Of a DNA stretch of 64,000 nt, positions 22,759 through 35,735 are shown one piece after another. Source of the stretch: Hemerocallis citrina (lineage: Eukaryota; Streptophyta; Magnoliopsida; Asparagales; Asphodelaceae). Position 1 is the first letter of the stretch. Every line of letters starts with the position of its first letter. The position numbers and the translations under genes are program-made. Location: the NCBI GenBank assembly GCA_017893485.1, contig JACEHZ010000374.1:402001-466000 (forward strand), read 5' to 3'. The notes under the pieces are model-generated. The model ran no database searches. It was not told where the DNA came from and worked only from the letters and a program-made list of their open reading frames with translations.

Positions 22759-24993
22759 TGTAACACCCCAAATTCCAAATAAGATCGAATTTGAAGTTCC
22801 ACAGGATCTTTACACTTCTCTTCGAACAATTTTACAAGGAATTAAAAACTTTTATTTCATCAGAGTTACATTTAAACAGCGGAAGCAAAGTTACAACATT
22901 TACAGGAATGAAATACAACAACACTTGAATAATTCGTTAAGCATAAATTCCTCCTTAGTCTTTTTCATGCACTTTATCCTGCATAGAAACTGTGGGCACG
23001 TCAGTTCATTTAACTGATGCAAGGATATAATACATCAATTTCTCTTACTTAGAAAGCACACACTTGTCACAAAACAAAGCTATTGGGACTATCCTATTGA
23101 TGTCATGTGTGATGTGCACTTAATCCTTAATGTAATTAGTTATGTTACATGACACTAATGCGTACTTGTTCGGATTCTATGCATCCCATACTACATAGGT
23201 CCGAGGGCAAGCCCTTAATCGTTCTTCATCTTGTAGGGTTCAATCTCTCGCCATGACTTAAACTACTCTGGTAACTACGGTAAGTATGCTAGATGTTCTA
23301 TGAGTTACGAGCCCATATTCAGACAGTCTGGAGGGAAATCCCACGTTGTGACATGACACATCATGCAGAGCCTACGGACAATTCAGCCTCCGTCATGGAA
23401 CGATGGCACCACCCATAGTCACCAAACACCCCACAAGCATCGCCACCGGGACGATAATTCTAGAGTAGTGTTCACGCCATGACATGACGCATCAAGCAGG
23501 CAACCTATGAATCACTCTCACACCGCCAATCCGATGGCCCTCATACTCGTATTTTTCTCTTACTTTCGTCACATCTTCACTATGTATCTAATCCTTAGTT
23601 ATTTTGAATCATGAATAAAATCAATACCCTAGATTTAGCACTCCCTCTATACCGATCTTAACCATCAATCAACACAACGACCCAAACTTGGTCTTTTCTT
23701 TCTCAAAAGTATTTAATTAATGCCGATATAAGGCTTAACTACACTCTAGCTTTTAATTCCATTTCATGTTTATAGAATTGAATGTTAATACTCATAAATC
23801 TTTCATAATTCAACATGATCTTATATTTCACTTTCATTTACCATTTCATGCATAAACAATAAATTCATTTCTCAACTTGTCACGATTCATAATTCATTTT
23901 TTTCACATAATTCTAGTATTCTCATTATATCAATCTTAAGTCAAAAATTCACACATTCAATTTTCCATCACCCAATCTCACTTCAAAATTCTTTTAAACA
24001 AAATATTTATTTTTCTTTATCTAAAGAAAATTTAATTTAATAATTTATAACAAGTTCTTTCTTGCAATTAGTCTCAAATTCTCAATTATACTAAGCCAAA
24101 AATTATAGGAAATTTTCTCATGAAGTCTAGATATTATTAGAAAATTTTCTAATATTTTTCTCAATTTTTATTTGACTTTAAACTCTTAAAATATTAAAAA
24201 TTTCCAAAAATATATTTTCCTTAACTAAATCCGGAGGCCAGGTTTCGAACCAGCACACAACAGCCATGTGGCGCTATAGTGACCACACTGTGGCGCCACC
24301 GAAGACCACAGAGTCCAAGCTACTAAGGCGATATGAAGTGGATTATTATTGACTTGGGTTAATTTTCGTACTGTCTGGATTTATAAAAAAAAGAAATTAA
24401 AAGGCTCTGCTCAATTTCGAACCCACGACCAAAGGCCAACCCCCGCGCTACAGTGAGCGCTCTAATGTGCACCCGATGACCAGAAGGTCCAAGTGACTCA
24501 CCCGTCTTAAAAACGAGTTGGGTTGTTTTTGATCCAGTTTTCTGTTCATTACTAATTTTTCATAATTCCAAAATATTTTTAGTTCTTTTTCTTATCTTTT
24601 TTGTATCAAAACTTACCAGATCATAAACTATATAAGTTTACAGTAAAACAGTAGTGTAATAATCATTTTTGACTTATAAAACATGCATTTTTGGTCCTAG
24701 TTCATGTTCTATGTCCATAATTTCGACATTGAAAACAAACCACAATTTCTACACTATTTATAACCAAAATTTCCACAAAAGACTACTTTTCCTCTTTGGT
24801 TTTACTTGTTGTTATTAATAAATAATTTTAGAACATAAACTCCTCTTTCTACATTAGTATTATACTAGTTTCATCAATAAGGTTTCCATAGTGCATTCAA
24901 TCAACTAGTCATCTCATAAACACAAATTTCTCAATTTAGCATGGCTCAAATAATTATATTTCATGGTAACATGATCAAATTTTGCATGGAAAT
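22759..24993 (-). mobile_element. 3' LTR of chromovirus copy 2, outer part
   Basis: Begins TGTAACACCCC and runs to the insertion at 24994; continues at 31825. Contains a block shared with the other LTRs of the region (tacttgttcggattctatgc, 23164-23183, followed by ggttcaatctctcgcc) and the tRNA-like modules (ggtttcgaacc 24240, ttcgaacccacgacc 24416, read on minus). No coding sequence. Confidence 0.9.
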
Positions 24994-26783
24994 TGATGTT
25001 AATTTTTGCAAGTGTACAAAATCGCAACAAGTAATGTAGTTAAGTGAAAAGAGTGTCCAACCCACAAGGACTAATTATTTTATTGAGTACCGAGATAACT
25101 AGATTGACTACTATTTGGAAAATCAAAATTTAATAAAGAAAGCGACTAAATTAAATTAATCTAAATAACTAACTAAATTAATGAAAATAGACGGAATATG
25201 AATTTTTTTTGTTTATTAATTTCTAGGGCTTTCGATTTCACCTAATTAATCCCACACAATTAATAATTCCAAGTAAATAAAATAATATTTTTCCAAGTTG
25301 CAGACCGAAATCCCCAATTTATTCAATGCTTTCTCTCGAACAACGCCAAAAATATCTCTAACTAACAGTTTGTTATAGTTCATGCACAAATTTAATTAAT
25401 TGAAGACTCATTAAATTCTGTGGATTTCTTAACGGTCACATCAATCGCGGTAAATCATCTCTAATTTTGCTTAATCAATTGTGTTTAATTCTATAATTCA
25501 AAATCACAAATTACCTCTCGTTCTCTCCATGATCCAATAAATCATACAAAAGTCGGTCAACCAATTGTAAGCATTAAGATCAAAAATCAAACACACAACC
25601 ATGGAAAAATAGAAAAATGAAATGGAATTAAAATTGTGTTATCAAAACTAGGCTACATCAAAACCCTAGAAAAATAAAATTTAGTTCATAATGATTTTAC
25701 AACGAACAAACATTGTCTTGGATTGCATTATAAAAAATTAGAAAAAGAAAAGAGATACAAAAAAGGCTATTTTTGTAAAAGAAATTCGCAAACCGAAATC
25801 TCGAAAACCGAATCAGCAAACACAATTAACAGCTCTTCTTCTCTATTCTCTGTCCCAATATCGCCTCGTTTTCTGCTCCGAGCCACGTCAACAGAGAGAA
25901 CCGCTAGACAGCCTGCGCTCTGGGTCCTACTTGATGACGTCAGCACCTTGGAAACACATGCCGCACATGCCTGGTGTGTTGCCACGTCAGCACCAGTTCT
26001 CGGTTTCGTCCTGGAGTCGTGACGTCACGTCGCTGACGTGGGCGTTGAGAATCACTTCGACCCCAGTTTTCACGCTCTCTATTTCGTCTTTGTGTTGTCA
26101 CACAGTAGCCGCCCCACGTCGCTTTTAAATTATTATTATTATTATTATTTATTTATAATTAATAAGGGTTAGCCATCGCTCTTCCCCTTCGTTAAGTGTT
26201 TCTCTTTGTAGCTTCTCTTTGAGTTGTATTTATAAAGCACGGAAGATAGATTTAGGGTTTGTTTTTGCAGAAAAACCCCTCTTCTTCGTTTATTTGTTTC
26301 CTTATGAAATTTGCTCTTTTTTTCTTGCTCCTTTTTCTTTTCTTTCTTATGCTTCAAACACGTGCTGCACAGACAAAATAAAAACAGATTTTAGGATTAA
26401 AAATAAAAATAAGAATAATTAGTTTAAAATTAATTAAACTAGCCAAAAATCATATTAGCTTATTTAAATACTTTTCAAAATTTTTATTGCATTTTCAGCT
26501 TAATTGGAAAATTAAAATTTATATTTTGTTTTTCTCATGGCCAAAATTTAAAATTTAAAATTCAACAAAATAATAAGAATAAATCAATCAATTTGTTTGA
26601 TTTGTTTGGTTATTTTTTACAAAAAATATTCACCTTTTGTATCAAAAAATTTTATTCCTTCAAAAATAATTAATTAACTGAATTTTATGGAAATATGATA
26701 AATTATAAACACAATATAGACGAATACAAGCAATTTTAATGGATAAATGAGTACAAATATTTACATAAAAATTGAACACATCA
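24994..26783 (-). mobile_element. 3' LTR of TR-GAG element
   Basis: 1790 bp, TG...CA. A TATA box on minus (ctttataaataca) lies near 26227. A GC-rich patch (25850-26130) codes for nothing recognisable despite open frames. Confidence 0.88.
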
Positions 26784-26786
26784 AAT

Positions 26787-26802
26787 ACCCCCAAACTTAG
26801 GA
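26787..26802 (-). other. Polypurine tract of TR-GAG element
   Basis: The minus strand reads cctaagtttgggggta directly before the 3' LTR. A second near-copy (aagtttgggggaa, 27653-27641) occurs about 0.85 kb upstream, each preceded by a gaggac motif. Confidence 0.75.
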
Positions 26803-28091
26803 ATTTGCCTGTCCTCGAGCAAAAAGTAAAATCATCAATAAAGGATTAATAATAGCTCAACTCATCATACCAAGAGATCTCATCATGCAAGCATCAGCAT
26901 TTCAATTAAAAATATAAACAATAGCAAATAAAGTAAAATCGAGCATACTTACTTTCTCCCGTGCAATTATTCATTCATAATTCCAAACTCAATCATAATT
27001 GTCATTCAATTAATGTAATTATAGTATGTAACAACTCCATCTGTGATTACCCCTTCTCATTACTACAAACTGAGTAGCAAACTAGAGTTTTTTTTTGGGG
27101 GTCTCTTCTCTAAATTGTCACTTGCCTTTTGATGCGAATGCGGATATTTGTGATGAATTCACCCGGTTATTTAACAAGTCACAAACTTAGGGTGCTTTGC
27201 ATACTCATATTTCAAGTTGCTATTTGACGTAAAAGTAAACATTTGTGATGAATACCCCTAGTTACTAAGCAACTCAAAATATTGGAGTAGATTGACTTTA
27301 TTCATAAATTATTATTATTATTTTTTTCCATTATTACTCTATTTACTTAAACTCTGTTTAGGACTAGATCAAAGGGGATAATCACAAAAAAAAGGTCACA
27401 TTTTTCTTTTATGTATAATCGCATGACTCACACAATTTTGTAAGGAATTTTGAAATTCAATAATCCTAAAGTAAATAAGTATGCTAAATCTTGCTGTATA
27501 AGAAATTTTCTATCCAAAAAAAATTATTTCAATGCTTAGCACAATAAAGAACTCAAAAGTATAATGGAGAGCCTAATTGATTCCCTTTTGTTTTGTTTTT
27601 CTTTAAATATATATAAAATAAAATAAAAAATTTGTAACCCTTCCCCCAAACTTGAATATCGCATTGTCCTCAATGGGAAAAAAAAAGAAAAACAAAAAGA
27701 ATGCAAAAAGTTCAGAATTTCTCCTCTGATTCGGCTTAAAATTCTGCACGATTGATGTTCAGTGTTTCAGCGATGTATGGAGACGTAGATGTCCAAATAG
27801 CCTGATTCTTTTTGTGCTGGAAAACTAAGACATTTTTCTACAATCGCTGTTTGAACCACTTTTCCAGATTCTGAATCCATACTGTTCAAAAATAGCCATC
27901 AATGCAAGTGTAGAAAACAGCTCCTCCCGGCGACTTTCAAACTTATGCAATCCTACAAAATAAAATCAAAAATTAAAATCAAAATAAAATAAAGGAAAAA
28001 ATTAAATCTAAATGCAGGAAAAGAAAACATGGGTTGCCTCCCAAGAAGCGCTAAGTTTTAAGTCTTCAGCCAGATATGGTAGCTGCGATGG
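26803..28091 (-). other. Conserved 3' untranslated region of TR-GAG element
   Basis: Non-coding. Shares long blocks with the 3' region of the element at 40818-47158: the gtcacttgccttttgatgcg block, the gcatactcatatttcaagtt block, and ggttgcctcccaagaagcgc (28033-28052). Conservation exceeds that of the LTR ends, suggesting an RNA-level role (inference). Confidence 0.7.
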
Positions 28092-29803
28092 TTATGTGAC
28101 GCCAAGATCCAACAACATCAAAACATCTTTTCTAATACTTCTCTTCAGGTGTGGATCAGGTTCAAGCTCTAGTTTAAGTTGTTTTTTTCTTAATGATGAC
28201 GTCTTCGATATCCCTACCTCCTTGAATTTCAGCTGAGAAAATGAATGAATAGATGGTGTAGCATCCAAATACATAATATATTTCAAATTCTTTTTTTTCT
28301 CAAATTCAAGAGTTGCTGAATTTGTTGGACATACTTCGATTGGTAACTTTTCAACTGTGGCCTTATGTTTCTCGCCCACAATTAAATATGTTTCACTTAC
28401 TTGAAAGCACGACTGTTCTTCGGCAGAAAACTTCTTGGAAAAAACATCAGAAGTTACTTGCTCATGCTGTGTTTGTTCCTCCACAATTGGTTCGTACTCT
28501 TCTTCCTTTTCAATCATATTTTGTTCGACAATTTCTTCTTGTGGATGCTCAATTGTTCTCTCGCTTCTGTGTGTTATTGCTTTGACATGCTCATCGGGAT
28601 TATTCATTGTTTTACTGGGTAAGGTTCCTATTGTCCTCTCTTTAAGAATATTTAAAAGTTGACCAATTTGAACCTCAAGATTGCGAATTGAAGCTGAAGT
28701 TGAAATTGCAACATTTTGGATTTCCAAATCTATCTTCTGCATGTATTGCTCTGTCTTCTGCATGTGTTGCATAAACATCTCTTCTAGTATCGGCTTCTTT
28801 TCTTACTGTGGAAAATTTTGAGGTGGTCTAATTGCTCCTCCTTGATCGTTGTTCCAGGAAAAATTGGGGGTGTTTCCCATTCTTGATGATACATGTTCGA
28901 ATAAGGATTGTTTTGATGTTGAAAATTGGACACATAATTTACTTGAATGAAATTGGATTGAGCAAAATGGTTCCCCACTTGGCAATCTGCACTTGAATGA
29001 TTTCCTGCAAAAATATCACAAATAATATTAGTTTGAATAGCAGTAACATTCATATTACCTAATTGTTTAGATAAAATATCAATTTGTGTAGTTAAAGTAG
29101 TAATAGGATCAAGTTCAAAAACTCCAGCCACTTTTTTTGGCATTGTTCTCTCTGAAGACCACTGGTAACTATCAGATGCAATCTCCTCTAAAAGTTCATA
29201 GGCTGCTTCATGAGTTTTGCTCATAAGTGCACCTCCAGCTACTGCGTCAACCACAGATCGATTTGTAACACTCAAACCATTATAGAATATTTGAATTTGC
29301 AGCCATTTCAGAAGTTCATGATGATGACACTTTCTCAATAACTCTTTATATCTCGCCCATGCATCATACAAAGACTCGGTCTCAAATTGAATGAATGTGG
29401 CAATATCATTCCTTAGCTTCACTGTCTTTGCCGGCGGAAAATACTTAGCCAAAAATTTTTGTGCAAGTCCCTCCCAAGTAGTAATACTACCGGGTGGTAG
29501 AAAATTTAGCCAAGCCTTCGCCTTATCTCTTAGTGAAAAAGGAAAGAATCTCAATCGAATTTCATCATCTGATACTCCGTTGTGCTTGAAAGTGTCACAA
29601 GGTTCTAGAAAGTTTGCGATGTGAACATAAGGATCCTCGTGCGGTAGTCCCCAAAAATTGAACAGTCTGTTGAATTATTTGAATAATTGCTGCTTTAATT
29701 TCAAAGTTTTTTGCTTTAATACTGATCTCTTTGTGCTTGATGTTGCTCCATTAAGTGAGGGCATAGCATAGTCTCTCAAAGCCTTGTTCTCATAGTTCGC
29801 CAT
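28092..29803 (-). pseudogene. Athila-like Gag of TR-GAG element
   Basis: Start at the ATG 29803-29801 (MANYENKALRDYAMP), about 200 bp inside the PBS. Capsid core: FFPFSLRDKAKAWLNFLPPG, WEGLAQKFLAKYFPP, LRNDIATF, LYDAWARYKELLRKC, QIFYNGL, AAYELLEEIASDSYQW, all typical of Athila-type Gag. The zinc-knuckle site is degenerate (ICDIFAGNHSSADC, the first spacing kept but the second Cys lost). One in-frame stop near 29675 and a frameshift near 28790 split it. The C-terminal part (28778-28092) is acidic and charged. About 570 codons in all. Confidence 0.8.
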
Positions 29804-29998
29804 GATAATTTCATTATATGTCCTGAAATGTAAGTATTAACAAAAATAGAATAAAATAAAATAAAATAGAAAAAAACAAATAAATAAAAATAAAAGTAAG
29901 TCAAAAGAAAATAAAGGGGTAAAATAATAATAAAAAAATAAAAAATCCAAACCAGTGATAATCTAGCAATTTTCAATATCAATAAAAGAATAATTAAA

Positions 29999-30019
29999 CC
30001 CCGGCAACGGTGCTAAAAA
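29999..30019 (-). other. Primer binding site of TR-GAG element
   Basis: The minus strand reads tttttagcaccgttgccggg next to the LTR border at 30022, the form used by Athila-like elements (usually ggcgccgttgccgggg); here GC to AC changes are present. Confidence 0.75.
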
Positions 30020-30021
30020 CT

Positions 30022-31824
30022 TGATGTTAATTTTTGCAAGTGTACATAATCGCAACAAGTAGTATAGTTAGGTGAAAAGAGTATCGAACCCACAAGAACT
30101 AATTATTTTATTGAGTACCGAGATTACTAGATTAATTACTATTTGGAAAATCAAAATTTAATAAAGAAAGCTACTAAATTAAATTAATCTAAATAACTAA
30201 CTAAATTAATGAAAAGAGATGGAATATGAATTTTTGTTGTTTATTAATTGCAAAATTAATTCTAGGGCTTTCGATTTCACCTAATTAATCCCACACAATT
30301 AATAATTCCAAGTAAATAAAATAATATTTTTCCAAGTTGTAGACCGAAATCCCCAATTTATTCAATGCTTTCTCTCGAACAACGCCAAAAATATCTCTAA
30401 CTAACAGTTTGTCATAGTTCATGCACAAATTTAATTAATTGAAGACTCATTAAATTCTGTAGATTTCTTAACGATCACATCAATCGCGGTAAATCATCTT
30501 TAATTTCGCTCAATTAATGGTGTTTAATTCTATAATTCAAAATCACAAATTACCACACTGTCTATCCATGATCCAATAAATAATACAAAAGTCGGTCAAC
30601 TAATTGTAAGCATTAAGATCAAAAATCAAACACACAACCATGGAAAAATAGAAAAATAAAATGAAATTAAAATTGTGTTATCAAAACTAGGCTACATCAA
30701 AGCCCTAGAAAAATAAAATTTAGTTCATAATGATTTTGCAACTAACAAACATTGTCTTGGATTGCATTATAAAAAATTAGAGAAAGAAAAGAGATACAAA
30801 AAGGACTGTTTTTGAAAAAGAAATTTGCAAACCGAAGTCTCAAAAACCGAGTTAGCAAACACAATCAACAGCTCTTCCTCTCTGTTCTCTGTCCCGATCT
30901 CGCCTCATTTTTTGCTCCGAGCCACGTCAGCAGAGAGAACCGCCAGAAAGCCTGCGCTGCGGGTCCCACTTGATGACATCAGCGCCTTGGAAGCACGTGC
31001 CGCACATGCCTGGTGTGTCACCATGTCAGCACCTATTCTGGGTTTCTTCCTGGAGTACGTGACGTCAGGTCGCTGACGTGGGCCTCGAGAAGCGCATCGA
31101 CCCCAGTTTTCACGCTCTCTGTTTCGTCATTGAGTTGTGCACACAGTAGCCGCCCCACGTCCCTTTTAAATTATTATTATTATTATTATTTATTTATAAT
31201 TAATAAGGGTTAGCCGTCGCTGTTCCCCTTCGTTAAGCGTTTCTCTTTGTAGCTTCTCCTTGAGTTGTATTTATAGAGCACGGAAAAGAAATTTAGGGTT
31301 TGTTTTGGTAGAAAAACCCCTCTTTTTCATTTATTTGTTTTCTTATGTAATTTGCTCTTTACTTCTTGCTCCTTTTTCTTTTCTTTCTTATGCTTCAAAC
31401 ACGTGCAGCACACACAAAATAAAATCAGATTTTAGGATTAAAAATAAAAATAAGAATAATTAGTTTAAAATTAATTAAACTAACCAAAAATCATATTAGC
31501 TTATTTAAACCCTTTTGAAATTGTTTATTGTATTTTCAACTCAATTGGCAAATTAAAATTTATATTTTGTTGTTCTCATGGCCAAATTTTAAATTTTAAA
31601 ATTCAACAAAACATTAAGAATAAATAAATAAATTTGTTTGATTTGTTTGTTGATTTTTTACCAAAAATATTTACCTTTTGCATCAAAAATCCTTATTCCT
31701 TATAAAATAATTAAGTAACTGAATTTTACGGAAATGAGATAAATTATAAACACAATATAGATGAATACAAGAAATTTTAATGGGTATATGAGTACAAATA
31801 TTTATATAAAAGTTGAACACATCA
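30022..31824 (-). mobile_element. 5' LTR of TR-GAG element
   Basis: 1803 bp, TG...CA. TATA box on minus (tctataaataca) at 31276-31265. The leader read on minus resembles the LTR leader of the 40818 element, so the two TR-GAG families share a promoter core. Confidence 0.88.
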
Positions 31825-32853
31825 GAAATCACAATTATATCAAATAGCAAATCAATTTACCAAGCATTCACTTTATCTACAATATCTATCTATTTAAACA
31901 AACATGTGACCAATCTACTTTGGTTTTCTTAGCAATTTTAACAATTCAAACCCTAGCATGATATCTAAAGTAGAAGCATAAGAAATCACCCACCTATTGG
32001 AGAAAAGTAAGTATAATGCTCCTAGAAATCTCCTAGAATGCACGAATGTAGCCTTCTCCTCCTAGATTGTGCCACCAACTCGTCTCCTCCTCCTTGCTTG
32101 TATGGAACCCGAGCTCTCTCTCCTTGTGCTTTGATGTAGGCCGGCCTATCCTTGGGTGAACACACACACAAAAAAACACTCAATCTTTTACTCACTAAAG
32201 TTCTCAATCTTTTCCTCACATTAATCTTTTCTTGCTTAATCAATTTTTCTAGTGTACTAAATGAGAAGAACTAGGGGGTGTTTATACATTTTTTGAGTGA
32301 GAATAGATGGCTAGGATTAAATCAAATGGTTAGAGATCAAAGGCTATGATGAGTTAGGGAGTTGTAGCAACTACCCATGATCACATAACGACCCCATCCA
32401 CTACCTCCATCTCTCCCTCTCTCTTGTCTACCATCCTGCCACACCCCCCTAGGCCACTAGTCACGTGCTAGTGCAATGCACGTGTCTCTTCTATTACCCC
32501 CTATTAATAAGTTGTACATGATTAGTTAATTTATTCTCTACCAATTTAGTCTACACTACATGTTATAATAATTAAAAGGTAATTTAATTATTGGGCTTCA
32601 AATTAGTGGGCCTTAGACCCATGGGTTATTAATAAAATACTAAATTAATTTGGATGGGCTAAATTGGAAAAATAAGCCTTGGGCTTTTTAAAATAGGCTT
32701 TTAGAAAATAAAAAAAAAAGATTTAAACTGATCATTTTTTAATATTATAAAAGAGATAATTTTTATGGGAAAAGTACAAAAACTTGTACGTGCAAAACAC
32801 GTAAAATCAATAACTTCTCAATTAATTATAAATAAAAAATTTAGGATGTTACA
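31825..32853 (-). mobile_element. 3' LTR of chromovirus copy 2, inner part
   Basis: Resumes after the gaaat duplication and ends ggatgttaca. Contains the TATA box on minus (atgtataaacaccc near 32292-32279). The open frame 32022-32243 lies in the leader and is not a gene. A PPT-like stretch (aaagagagag, minus) follows at 32860. Confidence 0.88.
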
Positions 32854-32941
32854 ACACTCTCTCTTTAGAATAGTTCCGTCCCCGGAACTACGCTTAAAGA
32901 GTGAGAAAACACAATCAGAAGAAAAGAAAAGAAGATACAAA

Positions 32942-34320
32942 TCAAGCAAAGAGCTCAGGATGATCCTTCCTTATCCTCTCATCAGATTCCCAAGTAGCAT
33001 CTTCAACCAACTGGTTTCTCCATACTACTTTGACCATCGGTATTGTCTTGTTCCTCAAGACTTTCTCTCGACGATCCACAATCTCAACCAGCAGCTCAAT
33101 GTAACTCAGATCCAACTGCAAACCCTCCGGCACTTCGGGCAAATGGTGACTCGGATCTGAAATGTAACCTCTCAGCATAGACACATGGAAGACATTATGC
33201 ACCTGAGTCAACTCTTCCAACAACTCTAACCGATAAGCAGTTTTCCCAATCCGCTTCAATATCTTATATGGGCCTATCAACCTTGGGGCTAACTTCCTGC
33301 CTCTGCCAAAACGAATCACACCTTTACTAGGTGATACCTTCAGAACGACAAAGTCACCAACCTCGAACTCAAGGTCTCTCCTCCGGTTGTCTACATAGCT
33401 CTTCTGCCTACTCTGAGCATCCACCAACCTCTTCCTGATCAAAACAATCTTTTCAGAGGTCTGCTGCACAATCTCAGGCCCAAACATCTGCCACTCCCCC
33501 ACTTCAAACCAACAAACAGGTGTTCTGCACTTCCTGCCATATAGAGCTTCGTACGGCACCATCCCGATACTAGTCTGAAAACTGTTGTCACAGGCAAACT
33601 CCACTAGAGCTAGATGCCTTTCCTAACTGCCTCCAAAATCTAGCACACAAACCGAAGCATATCCTCAAGAATATGATTGACTCTCTCAGTTTGCCATTAG
33701 TCTGAGGATGGAATACAGTGCTGAAATCCGTTTTGGTATCCAAAGCTATCTGAAGACTCCTCCAGAAATGTGAAGTAAACCGCTCATCTCGGTCAGACAC
33801 AATGGTCAACGGAACACCATGAAGCCTGACAATCTCTCTAACATACAGCTCGGCCAACTTTTCCATAGACGAAGTGAGTTTCATCGTCAAGAAGTGAGCT
33901 GATTTAATTAGTCAATCGACTATAACCCAAATCGCATCATTGCCCTTTGAACTCTTGGACAAACCCGTGATGAAATCCATGCTGATGTTATCCCATTTCC
34001 ACTCCGGAAATAGGTAACGGTTGCAGTGAACCTCCGGGTTTTTGATTCTCGGCTTTCACCTACTGACAAATCTCACACATCGCCATAAATTCAGCCACAT
34101 CCCACTTTAGACCTGACCACCAGAAATGTTGCTTAATGTTCTTGTACATCTTAGTGCTCCCAGGATGTACTGACAAAAGAGTAGCATGCGCCTCTTGAAG
34201 AATACTCCCCTTCAAGTTCGACTGATCCAGAACACTCAGTCTCTCTCCAAACCACAACACTCCATCCCTGTTCTGAAATTCCGACAACCTGCCTGCACCA
34301 ACCTGCTGCTTGATCTTCTG
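32942..34320 (-). pseudogene. Integrase with chromodomain, chromovirus copy 2
   Basis: Inserts the cDNA into chromosomes. The N-terminal zinc domain (34287-34060) shows HPGSTKMYKNIKQHFWW and CEICQ, an HHCC site. The core has MDFITGL (first Asp, near 33970), VSDRDERFTSHFW (second Asp, 33800) and FHPQTNGKL with damage where the Glu should follow. A stop replaces Arg in VIVD-x-L near 33918. The C-terminal frame (33604-32942) is open: EALYGRKCRTPVCW, FEVGDFVVLKVSP, KLAPRLIGPYKIL, VFHVSMLRGY. It ends with a Tekay-type chromodomain (VEIVDRREKVLRNKTIP, VKVVWRN, EDATWE). The chromodomain family targets heterochromatin, consistent with the setting. Confidence 0.9.
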
Positions 34321-34323
34321 AAT

Positions 34324-34968
34324 CTATGCATCATCTCCCTGACTTGCTATGATCCTTTCGTTCACCGTGGGCTGAAGCCTCAACTGAGCTAAGGATGATC
34401 CCAAGCCTTGCAGAACAACTTCGATACCGGCCCGATCCAACTCCTCTACAAGCCGCTTCTGAGTTGTAATCAAACTAGCCAGACTGCTCTTACGGCTAAG
34501 TGCATAAGCAACAACATTAGCCTTCCCAGGATGGTACTTAATCTCAGGACGAATGTCCTTAAGTACTTCCAGCAATCTCTGTTACCTCAGATTCAGGTCC
34601 TTCTACTGATAGATATACTTCAAGCTCTTATGGTCCGTGTACATGTTCAGCTTCTCACCATACACGTAATGTCTCCATTACTTTAAGGTAAAAATAATCG
34701 CAGCCAACTCCAGATCATGAGTCGGATAATTCTTCTCATGCGGTCTTAGTTGCCTAGACCCATATGCGATCACTTTTCCTTCTTGCATTAAGACACAGCC
34801 AAGCCCACTATGTGAAGCATCGCTATAGACATCATACTCAACACCTTGTCTAGGCAAAGCCAAAATGGGAGCAGTAGTCAACTTCTCTTTCAACTCCTGA
34901 AAGCTTGCCTCGCACTGCTCAGTCCACTTGAAGTTCACATTCTTCTTGGTCAGACCAGTGAGCTGCAC
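34324..34968 (-). pseudogene. RNase H domain, chromovirus copy 2
   Basis: Removes the RNA strand during reverse transcription. Visible are [36 protein letters not shown] (catalytic Asp in SDAS), [20 protein letters not shown] (second acidic residue) and, after a broken stretch at 34570-34678, HPGKANVVAYALSRKSSLASL (last acidic position of the D-A-LSRR motif replaced by Tyr). Continues directly from RT. Confidence 0.85.
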
Positions 34969-34969
34969 A

Positions 34970-35735
34970 GCTATCTGAGTATAGCCCTGAATGAATCTCC
35001 TGTAGTATCTAGTTAGCCCAACAAAACTCCTGATTTACTCCACTATAGTAGGCCTTGCCCAATCCTTCACCACCACTATCTTCTGCGGATCAGTTGCCAC
35101 TCTCTCCTTACAAAGGATGTGACCCAGGAATGCTACTTCAGATTTCCAGAAATGGCAGTTGGACAACTTGGCATACAACTCCTGCACCTACAGCTTCTCC
35201 AAAACTGCAACCAGATGCACTGTGTGCTCCTCCTCTGACTTGGAGTACACCAGGATATCGTCGATAAACACCACGACGAAAGAATCAATAAATGGCCTCA
35301 GAACTTTGTTCATCATATCCATAAAGATTGCAGGGCATTCGTTACTCCAAATGGCATAACTAAGAATTCGTAATGCCCATGTCGAGTTCTGAACACAGTC
35401 TTATGCACATCTTCAGTCTTCACTCGAACCTGATGGTATCCTGATCAAAGATCTATTTTGGAGAAAACAGCTGCTCCTTGTAGACGATCGAACAAGTCAT
35501 CAATTCGTGGAATAGGATACTTATTTTGAACAGTGACTTTATTCAGCTCTCAGTAATCGATGCACATCCTCATTGATCCATCCTCCTTCTTTACCAACAG
35601 CATCGGTGCTCCCCAGGGCGACACACTCGGTTGAATATAACCTTTCTCCAACAGTTCCTCAATCTGTCGTTTAATTTCATCCTGCTCCACCGGCACCATC
35701 TTATACGGTGCCTTGGAAATGGGTGCACTCCCTGG
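34970..35735 (-). pseudogene. Reverse transcriptase, chromovirus copy 2
   Basis: Read on minus across several stops: SPWGAP near 35620, [13 protein letters not shown] near 35530, FSKIDL near 35465, [15 protein letters not shown] near 35360, [10 protein letters not shown] near 35250 (catalytic DD intact). At least six in-frame stops or shifts, for example after MCIDY and after SKIDL. Order and spacing are normal for Ty3/Gypsy. Confidence 0.88.

Larger units (their letters stand above)
24994..31824 (-). mobile_element. Gag-only LTR retrotransposon (TR-GAG, Athila-like), 6.8 kb
   Basis: Begins TGATGTTAAT, ends ACACATCA, with perfect 5 bp TSDs gaaat (24989-24993 and 31825-31829). LTRs 24994-26783 and 30022-31824 look about 95% identical by eye. 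PBS next to the right LTR; polypurine tract next to the left LTR. The only coding region is gag. No RT or integrase, so it must use proteins of another element. Inserted in the 3' LTR of copy 2. Confidence 0.92.

Noticed and set aside
24400..24480. Functional tRNA gene in the copy 2 LTRs
   Set aside because: Only B-box-like ttcgaa motifs and weak A-box remnants are visible; no acceptor stem or anticodon arm could be drawn by eye.
25723..26128. Overlapping open frames in a GC-rich patch, repeated at 30825-31213
   Set aside because: They lie in both LTRs of one TR-GAG element at the same place and have no recognisable domain; they are LTR sequence.
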